The notes: generated by a model not told the origin, from the sequence alone. Numbered from the stretch's first letter, positions 45,259 to 58,228 are shown. The stretch: 64,000 nt of DNA from Albugo candida (GCA_040437565.1 JBDOQK010000003.1:372001-436000); one strand, 5' to 3'. Translations and numbers: made by a program.

Positions 45259-45943
45259 ACCAGGACGTGAGGGCTACGGATCAATTTTAAGGTAATACAG
45301 TGGACGCGGCCATACAAGTTGAGATTCTTAAAAGCAATCTTGTTCTTGATGAGAGGCAAATAATAGAATTTGTCAAATTATCATATCTAATCTCGGATTG
45401 TCTCGATACAGATCGAATGCGACTCGATATTTTCTTCAATCTTCTGGTCTTCTCTCAAAATACCGTATTTGATCTTGACTTTGATTGCGGTATATGACGT
45501 TTTTTCAGCAGCACTCGTGTACGAAGAGATACAAAGCCTCCCGAACTATCGATAAGCTCGAGGTTTCCTATATATACATGGCTAACTATGCATGTGTTTC
45601 ATTCTGAGTGTATACCGCGTTATAGGGATCATCTGATCAATTCGTTCGAATTGACCGAGCACAATTTTCTAAATTTGATAGTATGCAGGCTCAATGCATA
45701 TTTACCTATGAACCGCGCTTTTCCGATTAAAAGACGGCATGTGAATGTTACATACGACAGCAGGGCTATGGATTAGGCAGCAAATTCATATCAAATACTA
45801 GGACTTTGACATCGATCATGGCCCTATTGCTGACTGTAAAAGAAATAGTTAAAGGCTAGCAACTGGCGCAAGGTTTAGCGCATAAAAGTGAGTTCTATTT
45901 GGCAGGTTATGTTGTCTGACCGAATCCATCTGATGTATTCTTT
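45259..45943. other. Intergenic, array unit 1
   Basis: A 65-codon plus frame (45300-45497) has no motif. From about 45.73 kb the sequence aligns with 53.09 kb (start of unit 2) and 63.45 kb (unit 3), all lying just downstream of the signal-peptide family genes. Confidence 0.45.
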
Positions 45944-46649
45944 CTAATCTTCATGTTGAGGACCAGTGGCGGGTGCATGTCTTCCTGTTTGGAGAGCAAT
46001 TCGTGCCTCTACTTTTCTGACAATTGGTTCAATAAAAAAGCCGAGTGAATAACCCCCGCCGATACAGGCGATGCCAAATACGACGGTTTCGCCAATAAAT
46101 GCTGGAATACTCGTAGAAGGGTTACGGAATATAGCAATTGGGATCGTTAGTGCTTTTGCTGTCCAAATAGATACTTGCACACGAGGCCTGGCCACCGGCA
46201 ACTTACCTGAAACTTCGATAATACATCACCAACCCTTACAAAAGCAAGACCGACGGCGTGACGAACTTTTTGACAGAAGCTATCCATCCGCACCTCGTTA
46301 GCAGTTTCCGGGAGGCACGCAGATAGCTTTTCTGCTTCGGTCACATCGTTATGAGCCAGTGAACGGCTATTTCGCATTTTTGGAGCGTTAGAGCTGATAA
46401 CCAGCTCAACCAATTGTATGGCCAAGTCGATGAACATGTCATTGACCTCCACGCATATTCTTTTTTTATTTTGTACATTGTTTTCATATAAACAATGCTC
46501 GTTCCAAAACGAAAAAATACCGAGAGGATCTTCATGACATTTGGCGTTCTGAGAGCCCGAGGCTTTGCCAGAGCCAATCCCACGATACGGGGATGCAGGT
46601 TGCGCGTTTGCGTAACTAAGCTGAGTAGTGTGGCTATTGTTCGAAGCAT
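45944..46649 (-). pseudogene. Signal-peptide protein family, member 1, disrupted
   Basis: Begins MLRTIATLLSLVTQTRNL, clearly paralogous to MLQTLATLLSLICLNGQL of member 2 (53311-54054). The mature part keeps the cysteine spacing of member 2 (…HCL…, …C, …RSLxxxxTE…, …SxC…, CxKV…), and the C-terminal part has two hydrophobic stretches (IGETVVFGIACIGGGYSLGF and following). Signal and mature parts lie in different frames and an intron may separate the C-terminal segment, so this copy looks broken, with one or two breaks. Secreted or membrane-anchored family of unknown function. Confidence 0.6.
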
Positions 46650-47920
46650 CTGGGTGCTTGATGGTGAATGTGCGAATGAGCAGCATTTAGTAAAGCTGAT
46701 CAAAAAAGCAGAACTGGACGCATCCAGCGTTTGACATTCTATATCGAACATTCCATTATTTGAAAAAATAGAATGAAACTAAGGCATGTATCGTACGTTG
46801 TTGCATGCTCATGATGATGGGAACTCGTTTATTGCAATAACTTCTAGCACATTAATCGTGTTTGATCACGATGCAACGCTGTCATTTGCAAATGTCCGCT
46901 ACCTATGCTTTTTATGTTTATGACTTGATAAACCGTAAGCAATGAGAACATGGAATGCGTATAGTATTTCTTGCGCTTTTTCTTTTTTGTGAAACGCTTT
47001 CGTGGAAATTGCGCTCACCTACACCAAACCACTACTACATTCAAGGGTTTGAACCCTGGTCAAGCCTTGCTTGTGAGCGAAATTTTCAGCCAGTCACCTC
47101 GTTCGAATTATGCTCGATGATTTTGTGGAACCAGACGTGCTCCAACAAGCAGCTGGTTTGCTGGAAGTGACTTGGAGAGTACACCGTGACTCGTGCGTGC
47201 GGCTTTGTAGCGCACAATATGCATTTCTTGGCGCAGCGACGAGGAAAACGTAGTAGATCAGAATGCATGACCATTGGAAAGAGAGCGTCTAGGTTTTTTT
47301 CGATTTCCTTTAAAGGCACCCTGTATTCTATCTTCGTTTCTTCTCAAGCATAGTCGATTTTCAGGTCTCTTGAATAAGTACCTTGATTTCGCGACCATGT
47401 TCTCCTAATAATGCGTAGCGCTCGCTAGCGTCTTATCTGACTGCTTGTCTTGTCGTGGCCTTCGAGATCTTACATGCCTTTGACGTAACTGTCATCATTT
47501 TGTCCACCGTGAAATTCGGAGGTGGCGTAGGCAACAAGGACAATATATACTTTCACACATACGTTTTGCGATTCTCTAGCAAGACTGTAAGCTGTAGCGT
47601 ATGGAGACTCTTGCAAGATGGGTCAGCATCGGATGAGTTTTGCCAGTCTGTTATACGGTTCGAAGGCAGTAGAAAGTGCTCTATTGACGGAGAGTTACAT
47701 AGCCGGTCTTCCGACTTTATGTGCAGAACGTTGATGATTGATTTACAAAAAACTCCGTATCTGGAAAGATTACTATTCAAAAGATTTCTACAAAATCTGG
47801 GCTTGCCAACCGCTTTGAGCATAGAAAACATCGTAGGAGAGGTATAATGAGGAGCGGAGCGAGAGGTGTTAGGTTCGCTTTCGATCGCCAAGGTATAGCA
47901 GCTACAATTAGGTTCGTTCT
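46650..47920. other. Array unit 1: no firm gene; coding-like frame at 47455-47847
   Basis: The plus frame 47455-47847 contains FEGSRKCSIDGELHSRSSDF and may be an upstream exon of the F-box-like gene; it aligns with a decayed stretch at 54.72-54.84 kb in unit 2. The region 46.95-47.17 kb aligns with 54.42-54.60 kb. Nothing else recognised. Confidence 0.4.
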
Positions 47921-47921
47921 A

Positions 47922-48477
47922 CGGCTGCTTTGATTGAGCCACAAGCGGTGAGTCGATTCTATCGACTGTTTGCATTGCGTGCCTTTATTCCTGACAGAGA
48001 ATGTTGTCGAATCTTTGCTTTAGTATCACGAACATATCATCGATTCCAATATGCGTATAATTTGGTGGCTTTTTGTATACGTCAACCACAGACACTCAGC
48101 TTTATTGACTTGGAAGGTTTTAGCGCACTCATGAAAGAACGGTGGTCCCATTACTCGAATATCGGTGGTAGAAGTAGTAAGTTTCGATTTTGAGTTTTAG
48201 AAACTATAAATGTCTAATTCTTCTCTAGTGGGTGCTATCGACTGTATCTGGCACCTCCACTTGGTATCTAATGTACTGTACTGTATGAACCCATTGGTTC
48301 CCTTCAAGTACAAACTCGCAAAATGCTGCCTCGTCTTTATTCCCATAATTACATAGAGCATCCTGATAAACCGTGTAATCCTCGACGGGCAGGTTTGCAA
48401 CGCGGCAGTGCGATACTTAATATTTGGATTCGAGATGAACGTCCGCGACCAGGTGCTGCTTTACTGTATCTCGGATA
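47922..48477 (+). CDS. F-box-like protein, incomplete
   Basis: The exon at about 47922-48180 encodes an F-box-like segment (LRAFIPDRECCRIFALVSRT, residues YRLF before it) and GFSALMKERWSHYSNIGG. A GT-AG intron (about 48180-48231) is followed by coding sequence that, after another possible short intron near 48267-48312, reads PRLYSHNYIEHPDKPCNPRR…LNIWIRDERPRPGAALLYLG to a stop at 48475-48477. I could not make every phase agree, so a missed junction or a break exists. F-box proteins normally act as substrate adaptors of SCF ubiquitin ligases; the call is tentative. Confidence 0.4.
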
Positions 48478-48499
48478 AATCTCTTTAGTTGTGCGTAGC

Positions 48500-49487
48500 T
48501 ACAAGGTTCAAAATGATCGATTATTATAATTGACTTTAAGATTGCATGGGAGGATCTAGACATATTCGTGCTCGTAGCCTTAGTAAGTTTTCCTGTTCCG
48601 GTGATCATCGACGCAAGAAAATTATGCGCAACTTTTGCATAACAGGAGCTATTCATTTGCCTGTCAGACGAACAAGACTGCCCCGTAGATCCAGTAAAGC
48701 TTTTCTCGTAGGAAATGACCCCCGTCAAACTGTTCCTCACTTGTCAATTTCTGTGTATATTGATCAGATTCTAACATTATTTTGTACCAATCTATCTAAC
48801 CGGCACTTTCTTTTGGCTAAGATGAGAGCACATATTACGTATCTGTACTAAGCGAATCAGCTAATCTCAGTGTGCCTCACTTCAAGTTGACTATTGCTCG
48901 GCTAAGCTGCCGTGCTGCATTTTGTAAAAAGTGTGATGTGCAGCTGAACATTTAGAACGAGTAGAAAGTAGTGAAATCAAGTAGGAATAGCAGTGAGTCC
49001 TGCGTTACTGCTCACAATGTATCTGTTTCTCTTCCTGATGGAACGCTAACCTACCATCCCCAGCTTTGCCCGTAACAAAACCAAATGTCAAAACTCAAAA
49101 TCTGCATCAATCCTGTATCTTTGCGACTGGTGTAAATTCATCTGACAGTCAAACTATTCTTGCAGACGTGTGTAAGCCACCAACCCATCTTAGATTTCAT
49201 CGGTGTGAATAGTAAACTCTACAAATTTGAAGTTGTATGCTATTCCTCTTCCTTCGATGTTGAATATTTGCATAGTGCGGATGTGTACTTGTTGTACATT
49301 GTGAACAGCCGGCGCGTTTCGGCAAAATCATCACACGAATCTTTGGTTCTGATGCCGGCTTTGAAACGCAATATTGCTCGATTGCCTTGATCAGCTGCAG
49401 AACAACTCCGTGATAGAAATGACAAGAGACAACAGCGAATAGACTCCTGCATTGTCATTTCTCAACCGCTCCAAAAGCCTCTAAATC
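48500..49487 (+). other. Coding-like hydrophobic segment shared by units 1 and 2
   Basis: At about 48530-48630 the plus strand reads FKIAWEDLDIFVLVALVSFP…, and unit 2 at about 55.23-55.33 kb reads FKIAWKDTRLTSFVLGYSIS…; further on KMRAHITYLY (48.82 kb) pairs with KLRKHITYVCSC (55.49 kb). Protein-level similarity across two copies suggests a former or present small membrane-protein gene. No complete model could be built; 48.86-49.48 kb shows nothing else. Confidence 0.35.
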
Positions 49488-52476
49488 TCAAGTGCTGAAA
49501 TCAGAACATGAGCCACCTCTCTCACTACTTCCATCCTCCTCAAGCCATTTGGAGCACTCATAGATGCCTGAGCTCGCTGAAAGTTTCGCAATACATTTGT
49601 GTATTGGTTCGTGTGAGATATTTTCTCGGTCAAACCGATTTGACTCCACATATAAAGCTGAAGGAGAGTCTATCTCCGTACCAAAGGAGGCTTCGTGTCT
49701 ATCCATAAGATCCACGTTTAGGTGCTTTTGCACGCGATCCAAGGAAATTAGCCTAACGTTCCCGCTTCCACAAAACAAGCAGTACACCACTTGCAAAGGG
49801 GAATTGCCGTGACTTTGATAGTGCTCCAGATCATTCTTCCCGAAGTCATAAACACAATCTCTATCAAAAGATCTCAAATTTGATTGCGCAATGTGCTTTT
49901 GGCTCAGAAGTGATATCGCCCCGCACTCAATGCATAGCGTTCTTGTGGAGTATTGCATTTTCACAAACTTTGCAGATGTAACGATATGACGCAAAACAAG
50001 TTTAAGATCTTCCACCGACTGGAAGCCATACGTAGCATCCCGCATATTTGTAGTTGACTTTGAATACCTCGTAGCTATCAGGTTTTCATTCATTTGAATA
50101 GATAGGCCAACAGAGACTAACTCTGTCAAATCCCAGAAGAATTTGGATGGGTCCGCTGTAGGAAGCTGAACTTGATATGATTCGATTATCGTTCCCGGCT
50201 ACGTGACACAATGTACCGTGTGAGGCAGCAGTACTTGAATAAACACACAACGATCTCACTTGAAACTGAAGAGAACAAACCACACCTTCGTCAGGCTTAA
50301 GCTGGTACATTTGTGCTTTATGAAATGAAAATGTTCGTCGGCTCGATATGATTTGAGCAGTGTCCTACACCACGCACATTTAACAATTAGAGAAATTGGA
50401 TATTGATACCACACTGTTTGATGTATCTGTACCCGTACATTGGCGTTATCAGTACTCCAACTAATCGATGCTTTTCTTCCTCTTATTGGATCGTTTTCAA
50501 AAGAATGAGTGGTCTGCGCTTCAATATCGGCTTGGTCTACCATTCGTTTCGTGCCATCATCTTGTCGGAAAAAATCGTCAACTGTATACGGACCCCTTTG
50601 GTTTTGACTGAATCGAGGATGAAAGAATATATGCGTTTGGTAGGAAGAGCCTGGGTTGCTTATGTCGGTAAGTTCGACATCACCTTTGTGATTTGAATAT
50701 GACGTAGCCTCCAAAACAGGGTACTCCAAAGCAACTTCGAATGTCTCTTTACTTCCCGTTGGAGGTCCCGATGCAGCACTATCATACTCTATATCATTAT
50801 CCAAGTCCTCCTGTATGATTGACTCGAGTTTTCGACACTTAGCCATACTATCAGTTTCAGCAAAGCTCCAACGTTTACCATCAAGCTCTACGTGATCGCC
50901 CAAGTAGAAAAGCACTTCTCTTCTGTAATCAGGTCGTCGGGTAAATGGGTTTTCTTTTACATTAATGTGTCTCAAGCTGCGTAGGGGCCTCAAGATTTCT
51001 ATCTCTCGAATACCATCAAGTCGATTCCATGAAATATCAAGAAATTTTAAAGACTTGAGATATTGCATGCCCTCAAGGGTATGTAGCTGATTCATTGAAA
51101 GATTCAAGGTTTCCAATTGAGTGAGCGAATTCATTGCTGGTAATTCAGATAGCTGATTATGGCACAAGCANNNNNNNNNNNNNNNNNNNNNNNNNNNNNN
51201 NNNNNNNNNNNNNNNNNNNNNNNNNNNNNNNNNNNNNNNNNNNNNNNNNNNNNNNNNNNNNNNNNNNNNNCTCGAGTTTTCGACACTTAGCCATACTATC
51301 AGTTTCAGCAAAGCTCCAACGTTTACCATCAAGCTCCACGTGATCGCCCAAGTAGAAAAGCACTTCTCTTCTGTAATCAGGTCGTCGGGTAAATGGGTTT
51401 TCTTTTACATTAATGTGTCTCAAGCTGCGTAGGGGCCTCAAGATTTCTATCTCTCGAATACCATCAAGTCGATTCCATGAAATATCAAGAAATTTTAAAG
51501 ACTTGAGATATTGCATGCCCTCAAGGGTATGTAGCTGATTCATTGAAAGATTCAAGGTTTCCAATTGAGTGAGCGAATTCATTGCTGGTAATTCAGATAG
51601 CTGATTATGGCACAAGCACAAATGCTTCAAACTCGAGCACTCCAAAGTACATGTGATTGAAGTGATACGATTCCATCCAAAATCGATACTTGTAATAGCC
51701 TTCAGCGAATTGATAGATGCATCGATGATACCAAATTCGTCGCAGCTCCGGATTGTTAGTGCATTTAAAACTTTCCAGTCTCTGCTTTCCCATTCATTAA
51801 AAAGGACTTGGCGCAAGCATTTTATTTGAATTTGTTCCACACAAAGCGTCTTAAGTGTTTGCGCAAAGAGATACAAATGGCTCAATACCTTTGCGTCCAT
51901 TTTCCGTATTTCTATCGCATCAAGTGATGGAAAAATCTCCAGATCCGCTGCTTCGATCATTTCGCTTTGTTGTTGATAAATATGGAGGCATTTGACTTTA
52001 GTCAATATTGTGGACAGCTTGAGAACAGTAATGTGACCACTATGATGACGCTGTAACGGCTGGGTATGCGCATTCATATTCAAATTTTCGATATGATCTC
52101 GAGACTGAATAGCCCACGTTTCTATCAATTGAGTCTCTGGACTCCGCTTTGGCTGCAAGACAGCGTGCAATCGATAAGATAGGTAGTTTATTTGTTCCGT
52201 TGATAGAACGAGAAACTTTTCATTAAGATTTTTGACCGACTGCTGCAGTTTATCTTCCACTTCTTTCAAAAAGGAAGGATCATCTTTATTTGTTTCAATC
52301 CGAATCTCCTGTTTGTGCTTTCGCGTAAGCTGATAATCGGACGGCGTTGAGAGAGTGTCTGATCTATTTCCGAGGAATCGATTCTTGAAAAATCGTTGCG
52401 AGTGGTGAATCAGAGATGCGGAAACAACGGCCTCGAATCGATTGTCCATCGCAATGTCGTTCGCGTCCCGATTCAT
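49488..52476 (-). CDS. Leucine-rich-repeat protein resembling STK11IP (LIP1)
   Basis: N-terminal helical region (about residues 1-180), LRRs at about 200-350 (e.g. LKHLCLCHNQLSELPAMNSL, LETLNLSMNQLHTLEGMQYL, LKFLDISWNRLDGIREIEIL, LRHINVKENPFTRRPDYRRE) capped by YLGDHVELDGKRWSFAET. That cap and the order of repeats match the LKB1-interacting STK11IP family (NPLWxxPxxR…LDGKxLSL). The C-terminal part has cysteine pairs (CIECG, CLFCGS) and SKFFWDLTELVSVGLSI. Introns at 50316-50368 (53 nt) and 50171-50207 (37 nt) restore one frame to a stop at 49488. A gap at 51171-51270 repeats 348 bp. In animals STK11IP regulates LKB1 localisation and lysosomal signalling; the role here is unknown. Confidence 0.7.
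51171..51270. other. Assembly gap, 100 N, edges share 348 bp
   Basis: 50823-51170 equals 51271-51618 with one difference (T at 50889, C at 51337), which could be a haplotype difference or an error. The LRR gene should be read across the overlap once. Confidence 0.88.
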
Positions 52477-53310
52477 TCAAAGGATCATGCCGTTCCAAAT
52501 GGATTTTGTGTTTTTCACATTATGTTTGGTGTGAAGCACATTTCTAGGTAACGAAGTACAGGCAACACGACTTCAGTAGACTCACCTTACCTACGTAATT
52601 ATCCAACAAAAAGATATGATGAAACAACAACGAACGGTACACAAGGCTAAAGTCAAGAATCTGACGTCATCGTCTTCGTCCTTTATAGCTTAATATTTCC
52701 GGCAATGCCGGTACTGGAACACGATACAAGATGCAAAATACTGGGTTTCTCATTTGATCAAATGAATAGTGGTAAACAAATCTTGGACTTGTAAATAATG
52801 CCATGAGTGTATGAAGAATGCTGTCAATGCAACATCGGCTTGCATCACTATCACAATCGATACTGCACCGATAGCTTAGAAAATTAACGGTAACTTGAAT
52901 ATCGCTGATCACTGGTTTTATTCACCGGATGAAGCAACATGGGCGCCAATGAGAAAGAGTGTCTTATTTCGACGGGTGGCTCTCAATATTCGTTTAAATT
53001 GTTCGGCGTGTTTCGATCCGGATCGAGTACTGCTCGTATGTTCCCTCGACCTTCCTATGTTAATATGTTACTAATATAGAGGACGGCATGTGGATGTGAT
53101 ACACCCACCATACAATAGCATAGCTATTTTTTAGGCCGCGAAATCATGTCAAATACTGATGCTATGACAACGACCATGAATACTCGTGCTGAATGTAAAA
53201 TAAATAGTGGAAGACTAGCAACAAACACAAGTATAGCAGAGAAAATAAAAAATCAGATTTTGCAGACTGTGCGATCTGACGGAAACCATGTGATGCATGC
53301 TTTTAATTCT
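52477..53310. other. Boundary between array units 1 and 2
   Basis: 52.61-52.96 kb aligns with 59.76-60.17 kb, the end of unit 2. From about 53.09 kb the alignment switches to 45.73 kb, so unit 2 begins between these points. The frame at 52667-52912 has no motif. Confidence 0.55.
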
Positions 53311-54054
53311 TCAATTGCTTGAGGGGGCAGCGGAGCGTGCACGTACTGTTCTTGAGATAGCATGAGCGCCTGGTCGAGTGCGTACAGCTGTCCTTAGACA
53401 TTTATAAGGCTGGTAGATAAATGAGGTTAATATGAAGCCGTCACGAAAAGACATGCCGACATCTCCAGCAAATGCGGTAATCGGAAATTGCTTGCCATCG
53501 CTATAACGTTCATTGTGCACAAGCTCACCATAAAGTCTTCCAAATACTGCACCGAGAACAAATGCCGAAGGTGGACACTTCTCTCGGATGGTGGATAAAC
53601 TTGGTATTAGATTATACGCATCTACCAGAGCGGTATGAAGAGCTTCATAAACTTTTGTACAAAGCTTCTTTATCGACGTGCTGGGAACGGGTTCTTCGGC
53701 ACACAGAGATATGTCTTTTTGGAGTGCGGTAATTTCTGTGACGCTATCAACCAGTGAGCGACTATGTAGCATATGTTGATGATCTGATTCACAATCTATA
53801 TAGTGCAACGCCACTTTTCTGATGGCCTTCACGAATGTTCTTTTGATCTTCATGCATGTTTCATCACTTCCGTCCAAACAATGCTGATCCCCATACTTGA
53901 AAACTTGGCTGGTTAGAGTTTCTTCACATTCAGCGCGGGTAGAGTCCGAGATATAGCGCAACACACGTCCAGGCTCGCCCTTCAGATCTTGCTGCTGTAG
54001 AAGTTGACCGTTCAAGCAAATTAGGCTGAGTAGTGTGGCTAGTGTTTGAAGCAT
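53311..54054 (-). CDS. Signal-peptide protein family, member 2, intact, 247 residues
   Basis: One intronless frame from the Met at 54052-54054. It starts MLQTLATLLSLICLNGQLLQ, a good signal peptide with probable cleavage near residues 17-20. The mature part has about ten cysteines, e.g. in CEETLTSQVFKYGDQHCLDG and CAEEPVPSTSIKKLCTKV. The C-terminal third has moderately hydrophobic segments (AFVLGAVFGRLYGELV and MSFRDGFILTSFIYQP) and a basic tail (RTRPGAHAISRTVRAR). Members 1 and 3 share the cysteine pattern and the C-terminal layout. No known effector motif (RxLR, LxLFLAK, CHxC) was seen. Function unknown; it may be a secreted or membrane-anchored host-interaction protein. Confidence 0.72.
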   Translation of the reverse strand: MLQTLATLLSLICLNGQLLQQQDLKGEPGRVLRYISDSTRAECEETLTSQVFKYGDQHCLDGSDETCMKIKRTFVKAIRKVALHYIDCESDHQHMLHSRSLVDSVTEITALQKDISLCAEEPVPSTSIKKLCTKVYEALHTALVDAYNLIPSLSTIREKCPPSAFVLGAVFGRLYGELVHNERYSDGKQFPITAFAGDVGMSFRDGFILTSFIYQPYKCLRTAVRTRPGAHAISRTVRARSAAPSSN

Positions 54055-56069
54055 TTTAGCAATTGATCGTGAATGTGTGAATGAATAGTAAGCTGTCAAA
54101 TTGACCAAAATATAGATTTGGACGCATACAACGTTTGGCAATCTTTATGGAAAATTCAGATTTTGATCAATCTGATCGAATGTAGCACACGTTTTAGAGT
54201 ACGTCTTCACATGCACATAGTCGTGGCAACCCGTTCAATGTAGAAGTTTTAGATTCTTCAAGTGCAAGAATTAACAGCGATGCCATCAGAAATTACGAGC
54301 CATCCGAACCATCAAGCGCGCATTATGTCGTTATGGGTATGTGATTGCGATGCATCTCAATTATTGCCAAATGTGCTGAAAGTGACGAAAAACATCAAAA
54401 ATATGGAATGCTTAAAGGGTTATTCCTAGCAGTCTTTCTTTCATGAGAAGCTTCCATAGAATTGCCCACTACACCAAACCACTACTACATCTATTCTATT
54501 TCATGCTGATCCAGCTCCAGCCTTGCTTGTGGTCGAAACTCTCAGCCAGTCACGCCTTACGATATTCCTCAAATTTAGTATTCATACGTACTTTCCATCG
54601 AACAGCCGTTTCTGGAATAACATTCAATGATGCCTCGCAACCCCTCTGTACGGCTTTGTACCGCTTGATCCAATTGTTGGTATGACGGTGTGTTTTATTA
54701 CACTTATGCATGATGGTTAGCGCCGGATGATTTTTGCCAGTCTTGTACACCCTTCGAAACAGTAGAAAGTGCTCTATTGACGGAAGCTATATCGCTGGTC
54801 TTCCGAATTTATGTGCAGAATGCTGAAGATTCATTTGCAGAATAATTCGTACCAGATATAATGATTATTTTACATTTTTCCACATAATTTAGGCCTAGGC
54901 CAACCCCTGTGAGCAAAGGAAGACACAACTGGTATTCCTCAATATAAATCTGATCGACTCTGTTATGTATATAGCTTGGTACCCCTGTTTTATTATACTT
55001 CAGCCAAGGATTCAGCTGTATCGAGTTATAGGGAATCAAGGGCTTTGTGCAACAAGGCTGTGGCAGACATTGGGTATGTGTTAGTAACCAGGAGAAGATA
55101 CTTGGTAAAACGCATAATCTATGAAGGGCAGATAGTGCACGCATAGCGCAAGTCTAATTGTTTTGCAGATAAACACTTGTACACAGGTTCTATTTGATAA
55201 AAACCATCAATTATACCAATGGGATTCAAGATTGCATGGAAGGACACTCGACTGACCTCGTTCGTGCTCGGATATTCGATAAGTATCCCTATTCTTGTAA
55301 GTGTCGACCTGGACGCTCATAGCAGCTTTTACAATTGGACCCATAGCATGAGCTTCTTCTTTGCCCTTGTCAAACCGGAAGCATCATGAGATTGTTTCTC
55401 ATTTGGCGATTACTGCTACATCTCTGCTCTGGAGTTATCTTGGATTTTTCTTGAACTTGCACTTGATCTTGGCGTGACAAAATTGAGAAAACATATCACG
55501 TATGTTTGCTCATGTGCTCACCTGATTTTCAATCGGCTGAGCTGCAGTCTTGACAAATGAACAAAAGCTAGCGAGCTGTGATACGATTAAAAGTGATTTT
55601 TTGAAATACCGTTCACAACTCACTCTTGCGTTTCTCTCTGATCAAACACCGACGTGCCATCCCCAGCTTTACCCGTACCAATAAACAAATACCAAAACTC
55701 AAACTTTCGTCATCCCTGTTTGTTTTTGTAGAACTTGCGTCCTTAGGGAATCAACTATTCCGTCATGCATGTGTATACAAACAAACCACCATAGATATTA
55801 TCAATGTGATGGAGAAGCAGACAGAATCGAAGTTGTAAGCTATGCTTCAACCTTTGTCAATGAATAATTACATAGTGCAGAGTGTGACATTAGTCATCTT
55901 TTAGGCAGACGGTGCTTCTCAGCAGTATATCGCACTAACGATCGCTTCAGATGTCGACCTTGATTGTCTATCTTGCTGAATTTTTTTGGGTCCAGTTGCA
56001 TTGCGATTCCGTGTGGAATGACATGCGACAACTTCTGATAGACTCTTGCATTATCATCACTGGACCACT
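54055..56069. other. Array unit 2, decayed counterparts of 46.6-49.5 kb
   Basis: Segments align in order with unit 1: 54.42-54.60 with 46.95-47.12 kb, 54.72-54.84 with 47.63-47.76 kb, 55.23-55.33 with 48.53-48.63 kb, 55.80-55.90 with 49.20-49.30 kb. Frames present in unit 1 are mostly broken here. Confidence 0.55.
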
Positions 56070-57001
56070 TCAAAAGCCGTTAACCGTTGGATGCTACTTC
56101 AATACACGCGCCAGAATCCTCCCTACTTCCATCCTCTTCAAGACACTTGAAACACTTAAAGTTGCCTAGTGCCTTTGAACTTTCCAATACATGTGTACAT
56201 TGTTTTGAGTAAGATTTCTTCCCATAATTGAATCCTTATAGTGAAACCGCTGATCTGAACCCCTCCACCACCGGTTTGATAGTGATCATTTAATAAACCA
56301 TATCACCACTTGCAAAAGGATTTGTCGTGACATTGATTGTGCTCTGCCTTGTTATTCCCAAAATTCAAATACACTCTATATTTAAATTGATTGCGTAATG
56401 TGCTTCTGACTTGAAGAGATATCGCTCCACAGATAATACACGGTACACGGTGTATTGGTGGACTATCTCGTTTTCACAAACTTTCCCGGCAAGGTGTCTA
56501 TGATTTTGACCGTATGCATACAATGAGACAAACAGATTAGCGTAAGACGAGTTCAACATCGTTGACCGACTGGAATCCATACTTAGTATCTCAGACATTG
56601 TCATCTGATTCTAAGCACCCCGTAGCTATCAGATTTTCATCCCAGCAGATTCTCGACGGGTCCATTGTAGTGGACTGCTGAATTTGTAATACTTCGATTA
56701 TCCTTTCCGGCTACGTAACATGAAACTACCGTGTGATTTAGCAATAGTCAAAAAGGACAAACGAAAGATCTCACTTGGAAATGAAGAAAACACTACACAC
56801 TTTTGTTAGCCTTTAGCAGGTACATCTGTGCTTCTTAAGACGTAATAGTCGTCGTCTCTTTATGCTTGTAGCAGTGTCCTGTATCACGCACATATCCCAA
56901 TCAGTTTTAAAAAGCCTTTATATTGCTACTAAACCGTTTGATGGATCTGTATACGTACATTGGCGTCATAATTACTATAGATAATCGATTCATTTGTTTT
57001 A

Positions 57002-58228
57002 GGCCATTGCTACATGTACACCCCCTGATTAATAGCCAATCAAAAGCCTGGAAAAACACCCTTGCGTCGCGAAATTGCTCGAACGTGTAAATTACTGTTT
57101 CACCTCTGTCTAAGTAGCAAGGTCGAGACCATGAACGAATAAATACAAAAAAGAAGCATTTATAAAAACAGTAGTCACTTGGCCGAAGTTATACTCTTCC
57201 TCTTCCTATCTTTTCTGCACGAATTCAGCTTTTTGGCTGAATCAGAAGCGTATGATGTCGCAAAAATGATATTTTGTCTTATTTTAGAAGCGATCAATTG
57301 CTTCCTGCTCAAAAAGCAGTGGTGTAGCATCCATAGAGAGAGTCTTGAGCACACATAAATTCAATGAGATTGCGTCTAGTTATAACAGAAGATACATCGG
57401 TGGCTTCATATACAAAAAAGCCTATTTTCACAGCAAGCCAAGTCGTCTGTGCAGTAGCGAACATCATTCATTCACTTAAGCTGCAACATTATAAATACAA
57501 AAACGGACGCATCAAACGTAGCTTGAATCTTTTGCCAGAAGATGTTTCTTCCAGTGAAGAAGCGGGAGAACCTGTCTGAAAATCTTATACATTCAAAAGA
57601 ATGAAAACAACCTATATAGCACAGGAGCATGTACCGAATCCAGCAACTAGGAGAGATGTGCCACGTCTAAGTAATGTTTCAATTAGGAAGCCTTCAGCCT
57701 AGCCGTAAAGGAATATTTCTCTCAGACTCCTCGAAGCAGACATAATGATCAATCACTTCAGATGTGGCTGTATAAGAACATGATCTTGGTTAAGATGCCA
57801 GCTGATCGGAGACGAGTGCAAGCATAGTGTACGATGCTTTGAGGAAAAGGCCTTCATGATAGATCAATACATTCAGCAATGCTGAATGGCTTAAATAGTG
57901 TCAAGAGTATGTTAAGAGACAAAAGACGATCTATCGAGGTGTTTCTCCTATCCTGCATTGAAGATTGCTCTAGTTATTATACACTCAAATGACAATAACT
58001 AGAAAGAGCAGGAGGTGTCGTCTCCTTGAAGTGTAAATTGTCGTGTACAAGTTACGTTCATTGTTATAACTGTGTGAGAAGGCGCAGCATCAGCACTTGA
58101 ATTACGAATCTTTTCGCTGAGATTCGTAATTGGAGGAAGCCACGCGTCCATGCAGTTTCGCGACGCGAGGGAGTTTTTCCAGGCTTTTGATTGGCTATTA
58201 ACCAGGGGGTGTACATATAGCAGCGGCC
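57002..58228. mobile_element. Non-autonomous DNA transposon with ~85-bp terminal inverted repeats
   Basis: 57002-57086 and the reverse complement of about 58144-58228 match over about 85 bp with roughly ten mismatches; both ends begin ggcc and contain atgtacaccccctg. An 8-bp direct repeat with one mismatch (ttg[t/c]ttta; 56994-57001 and 58229-58236) is the likely target-site duplication. Long inverted repeats with 8-9-bp duplications fit the Mutator-like group best, but the superfamily is not certain. The interior has one 71-codon frame (57364-57579) without a transposase domain. Unit 1 has no element at the equivalent place (about 50.47-50.49 kb). Confidence 0.82.
58102..58133. repeat. Perfect 11-bp-stem hairpin inside the transposon
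   Basis: aattacgaatc and its reverse complement gattcgtaatt flank a 10-nt spacer, just inside the right inverted repeat. It may be a subterminal transposase-binding or structural feature of the element. Confidence 0.5.

Noticed and set aside
47039-47064. GGGTTTGAACCC-like palindrome as possible tRNA B box
   Set aside because: No cloverleaf around it and it is not kept in unit 2 (about 54.49 kb).
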